DNA from: Lachnospiraceae bacterium
Lineage (GTDB): Bacteria; Bacillota; Clostridia; Lachnospirales; Lachnospiraceae
Direction: 5' to 3'
Assembly: GCA_017479935.1 (NCBI GenBank)
Contig: JAFVBO010000026.1
Span: 1-54,227 of the forward strand
Length of the DNA: 54,227 nt
The position numbers and the translations under genes were made by a program. This document shows, piece after piece, positions 17,502 to 25,788 of this stretch. Below the pieces are notes generated by a model. It was not told the origin of the DNA. It did no database searches and saw only the letters and a program-made list of their open reading frames with translations. The number at the start of each line of letters is the position of its first letter. Positions within the stretch are counted from its first letter, which is position 1.

Positions 17502-18980
17502 ATGTCTGCACCTGTCGTCCAAAAAACCGGCTACAAGCCTATGCAGTATGTCCACATCGCCATCACCCTGCTTCTCATGTTCGGTTTTGGCTATCTTCCC
17601 ACCTTCTCCACCGTCACCCCGGTGGGTATGAAGCTTTTAGGCATCTTCCTGGGTGTCATCTACGGATACTCCACCTGTGAGGTCATCTGGCCTTCCCTGT
17701 TTGCCATCGTTGCCTTCGGCCTCTCCGGTTATCCGAACGGTATGAACGCCGGTATCTCTTCCATGATCGGAAGCTCCACCGTGTTCCAGATCATCACCCA
17801 GTACTTTGCCGCCGGCGCCATCGTCGTCTACGGCTTTGGCAAGTGGTTCGTCCGCTGGTCCTTATCTCTTCCCATCTTTAAGGGAAAGCCCATCTTCTAT
17901 ACCTGGTGCTTTATGTTCATCTTCATGTGGTCCGCCATCGCCATCAGCCAGATCCCGATGTCCCTGCTGCTCTACGCGATCTGGGGCGACATCGCTGATT
18001 CCTGCGGTTATGAGAAGGACAGCAGCTTCCGCTACTATGGCTTTGCCGGCATCATGTTCTCTCTCATGATGGGCGGCGCCATGATCCCTTACAAGAGCTG
18101 GATGCTCGGTCTTGCCAACAGCTGGGCGAACGTGACCGGAACCCCGATCAACTTAGGTCTCATGTTCCTGATCACCGCGATCGCCGGCACCATCATCATC
18201 ACCCTGTACGTCTTCCTCGGAGCCAAGCTCTTCAAGGTAGACTTCTCCATCATGGAATCCTTTGACGTGGATAAGCTGGGCGAGGAAAGCAAAGTCCTTC
18301 GTCCCCGCGCAAAGCGCATCATCATCGTCTTTTTGATCACGATGCTTTTAGCCATCTTTGCCGGCACGTTCTTGGACAACCCGCTTTCCAAGTTCTTAAA
18401 TGACACGCTGACCACCGGCGGCCTGTTCTGTATCTGCTCCGCCCTTTTGATGGTGATCCCCAGCGGCGAAGGCGACGGCCAGCCCGCCATCGTCTTCAAC
18501 GACATCAAGCACTCGGATGCCGCCGTATCCTGGCCCGTCATCTTCATGTGCGCTGTGACCATTCCTCTGGCCAGCGCTGTGACCAACCAGGCGACCGGTG
18601 TCCTTCCCTGGCTGACCGGTATCTTCACGCCTCTGTTTGACGGCAAGAGCCCGATCTTTATCCTGATCTTCACGATCATTGTCATGCTGATCCTGACCAA
18701 CGTTGGTTCCAACATCGCATTCGGAAGCGCTATGATCCCGGTTATCAGCCCGTTCGTCATCGCCTCCGGCATGAACCCTGTGCTTGCAGGCGCTGCCCTG
18801 ATCTGGATTGCCAACATGGGTATGATGCTTCCTGGTTCCTCCGCTCCCGCCTCCATCTTCCATGGCCGCAGTGAGCTGCCTAGCGCCGCGAAGCGTACCC
18901 AGGTGGTTGGCTTTGCCGCCATCCTTATGCTGGTCGTAAGCATTATCATCTTCTCCATCGCCTACGTGGTTATGGGCTAA
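17502..18980 (+). CDS. SLC13/DASS-like anion carrier
   Basis: Polytopic membrane protein of 492 residues with about twelve hydrophobic segments. The layout resembles the ion-transporter superfamily (DASS/SLC13, CitT-like), which carries di- and tricarboxylates; NVGSNIAFGSAMIPVISPF (about 403-421) resembles its substrate-binding hairpin. Start ATG follows AAAGGAG. It is divergent from the operon and followed 21 bases later by the opine-dehydrogenase gene, so it probably imports the pathway's substrate, inferred to be a polycarboxylate or an N-carboxyalkyl amino acid. Confidence 0.87.
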   Translation: MSAPVVQKTGYKPMQYVHIAITLLLMFGFGYLPTFSTVTPVGMKLLGIFLGVIYGYSTCEVIWPSLFAIVAFGLSGYPNGMNAGISSMIGSSTVFQIITQYFAAGAIVVYGFGKWFVRWSLSLPIFKGKPIFYTWCFMFIFMWSAIAISQIPMSLLLYAIWGDIADSCGYEKDSSFRYYGFAGIMFSLMMGGAMIPYKSWMLGLANSWANVTGTPINLGLMFLITAIAGTIIITLYVFLGAKLFKVDFSIMESFDVDKLGEESKVLRPRAKRIIIVFLITMLLAIFAGTFLDNPLSKFLNDTLTTGGLFCICSALLMVIPSGEGDGQPAIVFNDIKHSDAAVSWPVIFMCAVTIPLASAVTNQATGVLPWLTGIFTPLFDGKSPIFILIFTIIVMLILTNVGSNIAFGSAMIPVISPFVIASGMNPVLAGAALIWIANMGMMLPGSSAPASIFHGRSELPSAAKRTQVVGFAAILMLVVSIIIFSIAYVVMG

Positions 18981-19001
18981 CGACAAGGAGGAAATGGAAA
19001 A

Positions 19002-20069
19002 ATGATCAAGAAAATAACGGTCGTTGGCGCCGGTTCCACCGGTCATGCCGTCGCCGGCATCATGTCGATGCGCGGCTTTGAGGTCACCCTGTTTGACGAT
19101 GCGCGTTTTTCCAAAGAGTTAGATGCCGTCAAGGAGCTGGGCTTCATAGAGCTGCGCGGCAAGATCCGCGGAATCGGAACGCCCGCCTGTGTCACGACGG
19201 ATCCGGCGGAAGCGATCCCCGGCGCGGAGGCGATCTTCGTCCACGTTCCGGCGGACCGCCACGAAGAAATCGCGCGTAAGATAGCCCCTTACGTCCACGA
19301 TGGACAGCACATTCTCATCATCCCCGGAAACCTGGGCTCCTTCATCTTCCGGAAAGTCTTCGACGAACTCGGCGTCAAGGGCGATATCACCCTGACGGAA
19401 AAGGAAGGGAACTTCTGCCCCTGCCGCCTTTCCGCCCCGGCCGAGGTAACCGTCGGCATGCCGCTGAAGCTGAAAGGGAACGTGGCCTCCCTTCCTTCTT
19501 CGGACACCGCGCGGGTCTTAAAGGCTCTGGAAGGCGTGGTGGAGTACACCGCCAACGCGAATGTGTTTGAGGGCGTGGTAAACGCTGGCAACGTCATCAA
19601 CCACATCGCCAGCACGGTCTTATCCGCCGCGGAAATCGACCACAAAGGCAACAAGTATTCCCTCTTCAAATACGCCTTCACGCCCACCGTCGTGCACTGC
19701 ATCGAAAAGATCACGGCGGAGCGCGGTGCCGTCATCGAGGCCATGGGTATGAAGGTCCACGGAGAGCCCATGGGCATGATCCACAAGGTCCTGCACTTAG
19801 AGGATCACCCGGAGGTAGCCGTCTTCTACGAATACATGGACGGCCCGTATTCCGTCAACCATCGGTATCTTCATGAAGACTGCGGCTGCGGCGGTGCCTT
19901 CGTTCTCTCCTGCGCGAAGCGCTTAGGAATGACGATGCCGGTTCTGGAAGCGTTCATGGGAGTCGCCGGCGCGATGAACGACCGGGATTACATTCACGGC
20001 GGACGCACGCTGGAAAATCTGGGATTTGGTCCGGAATTGACTATGGAAGAAATACTGAAACAGGTGTAA
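19002..20069 (+). CDS. NAD/NADP octopine/nopaline (opine) dehydrogenase-family protein
   Basis: A 355-residue enzyme with an N-terminal Rossmann fold (VVGAGSTGHAVAG, 7-19) and a C-terminal octopine-DH domain (about 185-330), including VINHIAST and the tail HGGRTLENLGFG. Such enzymes reversibly form or oxidatively cleave a secondary amine linking an amino acid to a 2-oxo acid. In a catabolic cluster with a carrier, cleavage to amino acid plus keto acid is the likelier direction. It shares a transcript with the carrier. The amino acid partner cannot be predicted. Confidence 0.9.
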   Translation: MIKKITVVGAGSTGHAVAGIMSMRGFEVTLFDDARFSKELDAVKELGFIELRGKIRGIGTPACVTTDPAEAIPGAEAIFVHVPADRHEEIARKIAPYVHDGQHILIIPGNLGSFIFRKVFDELGVKGDITLTEKEGNFCPCRLSAPAEVTVGMPLKLKGNVASLPSSDTARVLKALEGVVEYTANANVFEGVVNAGNVINHIASTVLSAAEIDHKGNKYSLFKYAFTPTVVHCIEKITAERGAVIEAMGMKVHGEPMGMIHKVLHLEDHPEVAVFYEYMDGPYSVNHRYLHEDCGCGGAFVLSCAKRLGMTMPVLEAFMGVAGAMNDRDYIHGGRTLENLGFGPELTMEEILKQV

Positions 20070-20084
20070 AATACCAAATAGAGC

Positions 20085-20130
20085 AGGCCATCGAGAACCG
20101 TCATACGATCTTCGATGGCCTCTTTCTTCT
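20085..20130 (+). terminator. Terminator after the opine dehydrogenase gene
   Basis: AGGCCATCGA (20085-20094) pairs with TCGATGGCCT (20112-20121), followed by a pyrimidine-rich CTTTCTTCTT. It overlaps the leader of the LysR gene and may only partly terminate. Confidence 0.65.
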
Positions 20131-20155
20131 TGTGCATGAACAAAGAGGGCGAAAA

Positions 20156-21127
20156 ATGAAGTTGGAACATTTTCGATATCTTTTGACCATCGACCGGCTG
20201 CGCTCCATCTCCTCGGCGGCCAGAGAACTGCACATACGACAGACGACCCTAAGCGCCATCGTCAAAAGCGCGGAGGAGGAGCTGGGCTATGCGCTGTTTG
20301 AGCGCGCTCCCGGCGGGGTTTCCACAACCCCTGTCGGCGAGCAGTTCATGTCGCTTGCGTGGGAAATCAACACCCAGTATGAAGAGCTCCTCTCCATCCA
20401 GAACACGGCTCTAACCGGGGCCCAGTCCATCAAAATCCTGGTGGCGCCTCCCACCGCGTTCCGCTTTACGCTCGCTTTGACGGAGCGCTTTAAAAGCATC
20501 GGTTTTAAAGGGAACTTAACCTTCGAGGAGGAGAACAGCTCTCACATCGTCGCCAGCCTGGTGGATCATTCCGCCAGTATCGGCATCGCCTATCTCACAG
20601 AGCGGAATCTGGTGAAAGCGGAGCCGGATAGGCAAAAGCATGATCTGGTAATTGAGCCGCTCCTGACCACAAACCTTCAGCTGGTGTGCCACAAGGATCA
20701 CCCCTTTGCGGCCCTGCCCTACGTGCCCCTCTCCTCGGTTTACGACGAGCGCCTAGCCACAGCCAAAACCATCCGAAACGACGCCATCTTAGGGAAATCC
20801 ATGATGAACTGCACCCGGATTTCTTCCTTCACCGACACGGAAACGGTGCTCCTTGCGGTCCGCGACCGGAACATGATCGCCTTTCTTCCGGCTTTTACCC
20901 TGACCGGCCTGACAGAATTCCGCCCGGAATTCGCCGATTTGCGCGCGGTGCCGATTAAGGACACGCCCCTGGAGAACAAGCTGTACCTGTGTCTGATCTA
21001 CCACGGCGACCACTCCATTCACTATCAGGAGAAACGAATTTTAAAGGAAATCCGGCATTATTTCTGGACCCTTCTGGCTTACCACCCGGAATTTACCATT
21101 ACGGAAGGAGAAGCAGGCAACCCATGA
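20156..21127 (+). CDS. LysR-family transcriptional regulator 1
   Basis: A 323-residue regulator. The winged helix-turn-helix (1-60) contains SISSAARELHIRQTTLSAIV, followed by a LysR substrate-binding domain (about 90-300). The ATG at 20156 fits the usual LysR N-terminus (MKLEHFRYLL). It overlaps regulator 2 by 4 bases, and the two share N-terminal and linker sequence, pointing to local duplication. It is probably a co-inducer-responsive regulator of the cluster. Confidence 0.92.
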   Translation: MKLEHFRYLLTIDRLRSISSAARELHIRQTTLSAIVKSAEEELGYALFERAPGGVSTTPVGEQFMSLAWEINTQYEELLSIQNTALTGAQSIKILVAPPTAFRFTLALTERFKSIGFKGNLTFEEENSSHIVASLVDHSASIGIAYLTERNLVKAEPDRQKHDLVIEPLLTTNLQLVCHKDHPFAALPYVPLSSVYDERLATAKTIRNDAILGKSMMNCTRISSFTDTETVLLAVRDRNMIAFLPAFTLTGLTEFRPEFADLRAVPIKDTPLENKLYLCLIYHGDHSIHYQEKRILKEIRHYFWTLLAYHPEFTITEGEAGNP

Positions 21128-22029
21128 GAACCGAATATCTTCCCTATCTGCTGGAAATTGACAGCCGTCATTCCATCTCCGCCGCGGCCCAGGAGCTGTT
21201 CTTAAGCCAGACCACGCTCAGCAACATCGTGAAGAAAACTGAGGAAGAACTCGGCTTTCCCCTCTTCACCCGCACCCATAGCGGCGTCACCCCGACGGAG
21301 GAAGGCAAGCAGGCGCTCGATCTCATCTGGGAGATCAACAGCCGCTACGAACAGATCCTGCGCTTAAAGGACCACTCTGTCCAGGCGCAGTCCGTCTCCA
21401 TCCTGCTCTCTCCCAGTGTCTACGCCAGCTTAGCGCTCCCCTTAAACGAAGCCTTCTTATCCGCGGACCCGAACGGCAACCTGGAATATCGTACGGAAAA
21501 TGGCGAGGACATCAGCGGCCTGATCATCAAAGGCGACGCCGGCATCGGCCTGACCTATTTCTCCCGCAACGATCTGGAAAGCACGAAACTGGTGGCTTCC
21601 AAATATCAGATCGACCTGGAAGTGCTCATGTCCGATACCCTTTACGCCCTGATGAACACCGACAATCCGCTCGCTAAGCAGCCTGCCATCTCCGCAGATG
21701 ATCTGTCCGGGATTCCGATGGCCATGCTGCCCCACTTTAAAAACGCGGAAAACCAGCCCGTCCATCTGCTCTACTCCGACAGAAACAACCAGATCATGAC
21801 CTTCCCCTCCGTCTCTCTCATCTGTCAGGCAGTTCTGCACAGTGACATGGTGGCCATCCTTCCAGGGTATGCCATTCGCGGGAAAGCCGGTCCGTCGTTG
21901 GCGCAGGTTCCTCTGCTCTTTCCGGATCATAACTACGAAATCTACCTCTGCCTCCTGCACCGGAGCAAGAATAACATGAGCTGGCACGAAAAAACCGCCG
22001 TACAGTGCATACGGCGGCAATGTGCCTGA
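21124..22029 (+). CDS. LysR-family transcriptional regulator 2
   Basis: A 301-residue paralogue of regulator 1, translationally coupled by an ATGA overlap. HTH block SISAAAQELFLSQTTLSNIV (about 17-36). The effector domain is diverged from regulator 1, suggesting two ligands or two dimer types. Its TGA stop is the first three bases of the palindromic repeat at 22027, the same arrangement as the kinase stop at 7451. Confidence 0.92.
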   Translation: MRTEYLPYLLEIDSRHSISAAAQELFLSQTTLSNIVKKTEEELGFPLFTRTHSGVTPTEEGKQALDLIWEINSRYEQILRLKDHSVQAQSVSILLSPSVYASLALPLNEAFLSADPNGNLEYRTENGEDISGLIIKGDAGIGLTYFSRNDLESTKLVASKYQIDLEVLMSDTLYALMNTDNPLAKQPAISADDLSGIPMAMLPHFKNAENQPVHLLYSDRNNQIMTFPSVSLICQAVLHSDMVAILPGYAIRGKAGPSLAQVPLLFPDHNYEIYLCLLHRSKNNMSWHEKTAVQCIRRQCA

Positions 22030-22121
22030 CAGGGGATTTTCTGACAGGGGACGGGCCTGTGTCACAAAAGCTGACAGCTTTTGTGACACAGACCCGTCCC
22101 CTGTCAGAAAATCCCCTGTCA
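22027..22121. repeat. Palindromic TGACAGGGGA repeat, copy 2
   Basis: A 95-base near-perfect palindrome: arms of about 46 bases around the loop GAC, with one mismatch. It contains the same TGACAGGGGACGGG-type unit and AAAAGCT apex as the element at 7534-7598, extended outward by a TGACAGGGGATTTTC arm. It lies between convergent LysR2 and the flavoprotein and can act as a two-way terminator. Confidence 0.85.
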
Positions 22122-22142
22122 GAAACTGTCTGAAACAAAGAA

Positions 22143-24122
22143 TTATTCCAGTTCACCCATCGTCTTGATAGCCTTAATACCCAGGCACATGGTACGGCCG
22201 CAGGCCAGACCAGGCATCAGGCAAGGGTAGTTGTTGGCGAAGAAGCTGCCGGAGTTATCGCCGGTGACATAGAGTCCCGGGATCACGTCGCGCGCTTCGG
22301 TCAGGGCCTGTGCCTTTTCGTTGATGGCAATGCCCTGCAGCGTGGTCAGGAGGGAGGCCCCCAGCCAGCATCCGTAGAACGGAGCCGTGCGGATGGCGCT
22401 TAAGCGTTCCTTCATCTTACCGAAGTCCTCATCATCCTGCTTGTCATACAGTTCGTTGTAGCGGTCGATCGTCGCCAGGAAGGTATTCTTGGCCTCGCCC
22501 TCAAATCCAAGCTTGTCTGCCAGTTCATCCAGCGTGTCCGCCTTCATGACCAGCCCCTGCTCTTCCATCTGCTTCAGGTTGTTCTCCATCATGCCAGGGT
22601 TCTGTACGCCGGCGGAGCAGCCAATGGTGTGGAAACGGGTGACGTCTTCGAAGAAGTTCGCGTCATGAACCTGGCAGTATACACCGCCGGGCTGGTTGCC
22701 TGCCGCGTAGTTGATATCGTTGTACGGGCTGGACTCATTGGCGAAACGCTCGCCTCTGCGGTTGACCTTTAAGAAAGGCTGGGTTCCCGGGAAGTACTGG
22801 GTAACGGTGCCGGGGAATTCCTTGCCGCCGAAAGCCGAAGGACAATCCATATAACCGGCATCTACGCCAGGCTTAACAATACCACGGTCAAAGAGCATCG
22901 GGGCTGCTTCCTTGTCAAGCGAAGCGCCGGCCCAGATGGCAGCACGAATGCCCATGCCACGATCTCTGGGGCTGTAGTTGTAGCAGGTGGTAACCTTGAC
23001 GGCCAGCGGATCAAGCGCCTCCATCATGTACGGGTTCGCCGGATAACCGCCGCAGGCAAGAAGGACGCCCTTTGCGGCATTGTAGCGAATGTAAGAACCG
23101 TCTTCAGTGGACTCGGCGATGATACCGGTCACACGACCGTCTGCGTCTTTCTCCAGCTTGACAAGGCTGCGGTTGAAATCGATGCCGTAGCCCAGGCCCT
23201 CGATGTACTCCTGGAAGACCACGTTGCGGGCCTTGCGGGCGCCCATGTAGGTGTGTTCCTGCTCCGGGAAGAAATAGGTGGTGTTCTCATCGCTCAGCGG
23301 CCAGTGCGCTGCTTCACCAGTGGTAACTTTACACTTATAGTTGTAAGGCTCGTTCTCCAGGATGCCGGCAATGAAATCCTGCATAGCGGCAGACTCGTTG
23401 ATCCAGGTGCGGACCACGCGCTGATCGCACTTTCCGGATGCATAGCGGCTGATTTCACTTAAGAGTTTATGCTTATTCATCGGAACCGCGCCCTGATCGA
23501 AGCCGGTCTTGCTGTCGATTGCGCCATACCAGTGACGGGTATCCTGCACACAGCCGTACGCTTCCACAACGCGGAACTGAAGACCATTCTGTGCCGCGTA
23601 TGCCGCAGCCGCCATACCGCCGTTGCCGGCGCCTACGATCACGATATCGGTATCGATCGTCTCTGCGATGTCCGCTTCCGCGATTTCGGGCTCCATGCCC
23701 AGCCAGTCTTCGTAGCTGCCAGTGTTCTGGGTCTGCGCGACTTCCGGAACCGGAGCTTCGCCCTTGGCCTGTGCGATACAGTTGTTGGCTGCGCGAAGAA
23801 CGGCCTTGTTCGTGATGGACGCGTTGGCCATAATGTCGAGATCCGTTCCCTGCTGCATCTTGATCATGCCAGCTAAGCCGCCGCCTAACTGAGCGCCACG
23901 AGTGGCGGATTCACCGGAAACATCCACCTGAACATCCGTGATGCTGGTTTCATCAAACGTCATGGTGACGGTGACAGTACCAAGACCCACAGCCGTTGCC
24001 GTATAGGTACCGGGCTTATAAATAGCTTCCCCCTCTGCCTTAGCTGCTGAGAACGGAACGGCCGCCAATGCAGCAACGCCTGCCATACCGGCAGCGCCCT
24101 TCAGGAAATCTCTTCTCTTCAT
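22143..24122 (-). CDS. Tat-exported FMN/FAD fumarate reductase-like flavoprotein
   Basis: A 659-residue extracytosolic reductase candidate. Tat motif RRDFLK at 3-8 with a hydrophobic stretch to about 28. An FMN-binding domain (about 35-120) has the attachment-like stretch NASITNKAV at 100-108, where Ser102 stands in place of the usual Thr of SGAT. The FAD_binding_2 domain begins DIVIVGAGNGG (159-169) and ends with FFANNYPCLMPGLACGR. Related exported flavoproteins reduce fumarate, urocanate or other enoates as terminal acceptors; the acceptor here is unknown. The ATG at 24122 fits the Tat start, and AGGAG lies about 14 bases upstream in a hairpin loop. ApbE and Rnf genes in the window could flavinylate and feed it. 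Confidence 0.9.
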   Translation of the reverse strand: MKRRDFLKGAAGMAGVAALAAVPFSAAKAEGEAIYKPGTYTATAVGLGTVTVTMTFDETSITDVQVDVSGESATRGAQLGGGLAGMIKMQQGTDLDIMANASITNKAVLRAANNCIAQAKGEAPVPEVAQTQNTGSYEDWLGMEPEIAEADIAETIDTDIVIVGAGNGGMAAAAYAAQNGLQFRVVEAYGCVQDTRHWYGAIDSKTGFDQGAVPMNKHKLLSEISRYASGKCDQRVVRTWINESAAMQDFIAGILENEPYNYKCKVTTGEAAHWPLSDENTTYFFPEQEHTYMGARKARNVVFQEYIEGLGYGIDFNRSLVKLEKDADGRVTGIIAESTEDGSYIRYNAAKGVLLACGGYPANPYMMEALDPLAVKVTTCYNYSPRDRGMGIRAAIWAGASLDKEAAPMLFDRGIVKPGVDAGYMDCPSAFGGKEFPGTVTQYFPGTQPFLKVNRRGERFANESSPYNDINYAAGNQPGGVYCQVHDANFFEDVTRFHTIGCSAGVQNPGMMENNLKQMEEQGLVMKADTLDELADKLGFEGEAKNTFLATIDRYNELYDKQDDEDFGKMKERLSAIRTAPFYGCWLGASLLTTLQGIAINEKAQALTEARDVIPGLYVTGDNSGSFFANNYPCLMPGLACGRTMCLGIKAIKTMGELE

Positions 24123-24128
24123 TTTTAC

Positions 24129-24154
24129 TGATACATCTCCTTTCTTTTGTATCA
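24129..24154 (-). promoter_or_regulatory. Hairpin presenting the flavoprotein ribosome site
   Basis: In the mRNA, TGATAC (24149-24154) pairs with GTATCA (24129-24134), leaving AAAGAAAGGAGAT in the loop. The hairpin holds the only good Shine-Dalgarno sequence, so it could modulate translation. Confidence 0.4.
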
Positions 24155-24229
24155 AAAATATGGTATGATTGCTTAACAGGTAAAGATATCATTCGTGATG
24201 AAATTCGCCATTTTGACGGCTCGTTTCGC

Positions 24230-24244
24230 TTCACACTACGTGAA
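24230..24244. promoter_or_regulatory. Candidate LysR operator in the flavoprotein/LysR3 gap
   Basis: TTCACACTACGTGAA is a 5-5-5 dyad between the divergent flavoprotein and LysR3 genes, about 35 bases downstream of the flavoprotein -10 element. It is a fitting place for LysR3 control. Confidence 0.45.
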
Positions 24245-24278
24245 AGCCAACAAATCCCTGAACCTGTTTCTGCAGAAT

Positions 24279-24307
24279 ATTATAGTTTTTCGCCATACCG
24301 CTGTCTA
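24279..24307 (-). promoter_or_regulatory. Promoter of the flavoprotein gene
   Basis: TAGACA (24302-24307), a 17-base spacer and TATAAT (24279-24284) on the minus strand. It gives a leader of about 150 bases. Confidence 0.7.
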
Positions 24308-24403
24308 ATTCAAAAATAGCAAGACCTATCGAAAAAATGCATCACCGTTTCAAACGCTTACGCATATATTGGCTCGCTTCTGCACAGAAAGGACTTAAAA
24401 ACG

Positions 24404-25306
24404 ATGACATTCAAACAAATCGAGTATGCGCTGGAACTTGCCGGAACCCTCAGCTTCCGGGCTGCCGCAGAGCGCTGTTACATCAGCCAGCCCGCCTTCT
24501 CCAGACAGATCCAAACCCTGGAGGAGGAAATCGGTGTTTCCTTATTTGAACGAACCGGAAAAGGCGTCCGCCTCACCGCGGCAGGTGAATTGTTCTGCCA
24601 GGAAATGCGTCAGATTTCCCGTCAGGCGAACACGGTGATCACACGGGTGAAAAACTACGGCGGCAAACACCAGGGAATCCTCCGGATCGGTCCCCCGGAT
24701 TACTTCACCAAGGATCTTCTGAGGAAAATCGTGGAACCGCTTCTTGAGCAGTACCCCAATCTACTCGTGGAATTTCCACCGTTTCACGGACACGACCGGG
24801 TCGACCGCTTCCTGAAAAACCAGTTGGATGTCATCTTTTTCCCCGCCCGCGCGTTTGAAGGAATTCCAGGCATATGTTATAAAATATATAAAAAAAGTTG
24901 CATCTATTGTGTCGTGAACAAAGACGATGAATTAGCTGAAAAAAAACAAATCTGCGCCATGGATCTCTCTGGAAAGCAGGTCTATATCAACAGCGGGAAG
25001 GTTTTGGAAGAACTGGCACAGGAACAGGATCGTCTGCTCGCAACCATTCCGATCCAAAGCGTCCTGTGCGAGACGTATCCCGAAGCGGAGCTGTGGATCT
25101 CCATGAAAAAAGGCGTGGCCTTAGTCCCCGGCTTCTGTCATAACGATGATGACTCACTCGTCTGGATCCCTTACGAGGGTGCGCCCACCATCGATTACGC
25201 CATTGCCTGGCATGAAGAGGATCACAGGGAAGAACTGGAGGCACTTGTCCGGCAGGTCTGCTCGGTTTATGAGATGCTTGCTGAAGAACCGGGGCGGATT
25301 ATTTAG
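24404..25306 (+). CDS. LysR-family transcriptional regulator 3
   Basis: A 300-residue regulator divergent from the flavoprotein gene. HTH region SFRAAAERCYISQPAFSRQI (about 17-36) and effector domain from about 90. It is not a close relative of LysR 1/2, being nearer the classical CysB/CbbR-type N-terminus. Divergent placement is the usual sign that a LysR controls its neighbour. A solid terminator follows. Confidence 0.92.
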   Translation: MTFKQIEYALELAGTLSFRAAAERCYISQPAFSRQIQTLEEEIGVSLFERTGKGVRLTAAGELFCQEMRQISRQANTVITRVKNYGGKHQGILRIGPPDYFTKDLLRKIVEPLLEQYPNLLVEFPPFHGHDRVDRFLKNQLDVIFFPARAFEGIPGICYKIYKKSCIYCVVNKDDELAEKKQICAMDLSGKQVYINSGKVLEELAQEQDRLLATIPIQSVLCETYPEAELWISMKKGVALVPGFCHNDDDSLVWIPYEGAPTIDYAIAWHEEDHREELEALVRQVCSVYEMLAEEPGRII

Positions 25307-25327
25307 GGCAGAAGGCGGATATGCCAG

Positions 25328-25359
25328 GAGGGATGACAAGGATGGCCATCCCTCTTTTT
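25328..25359 (+). terminator. Terminator of LysR3
   Basis: GAGGGATG (25328-25335) pairs with CATCCCTC (25347-25354), followed by TTTTT. Confidence 0.75.
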
Positions 25360-25365
25360 ATTCAC

Positions 25366-25394
25366 TTGCCATTTTGAGCCCAACGTGCTATACT
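25366..25394 (+). promoter_or_regulatory. Promoter of the cobalamin-transport operon
   Basis: TTGCCA (25366-25371), a 17-base spacer and TATACT (25389-25394), placing the transcript start just before the riboswitch. Confidence 0.75.
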
Positions 25395-25404
25395 GCATCT
25401 CTAA

Positions 25405-25620
25405 GAGCGTTCAGGTGCCCGTTACCCCTACATTAAGGGGAAGGAACGGGTGAAAAGGGAAGCCGGTGCGAATCCGGAGCGATGCCGTCACTGTGTACGG
25501 GAGCGAAAGACTTGTTAATCACTGGAATACGATTTCCGGGAAGATGTCCTTTCGCGTTGAACGAAGCCAGGAGACCTGCCTGAAGCGCAGAACAGAAACG
25601 ATTTGCGGTCCACAGATCCT
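25405..25620 (+). ncRNA. Cobalamin (B12) riboswitch
   Basis: Conserved blocks in the right order: GGGAAGCCGGTGCGAATCCG (from 25458), GATGCCGTCACTGT (25481-25494) and the B12-box-like GCCAGGAGACCTGCC (25566-25580). It precedes a substrate-binding protein/permease/ATPase operon and a terminator hairpin, so B12 should switch off transcription. This identifies the transporter downstream as a corrinoid importer. Confidence 0.95.
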
Positions 25621-25690
25621 TGTTCTCATCAAGCATTTTTGTCTCCTTTTAAGGCCTTTTCCGGGAGACTTGTTTGTTTTGCTTTTTGAG

Positions 25691-25724
25691 AAGCCGCCTT
25701 TTGTAAACAGGTGGCTTTTCTTCT
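25691..25724 (+). terminator. Riboswitch expression-platform terminator
   Basis: AAGCCGCCT (25691-25699) pairs with AGGTGGCTT (25709-25717, one G-U pair), followed by a T-rich run. It lies between aptamer and btuF. Confidence 0.75.
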
Positions 25725-25788
25725 TGTACCAACGGGTTTTTGGCTAAAGCGAATCGTTTCTCTACCATTTTCTTATAGGAGGAACAAC

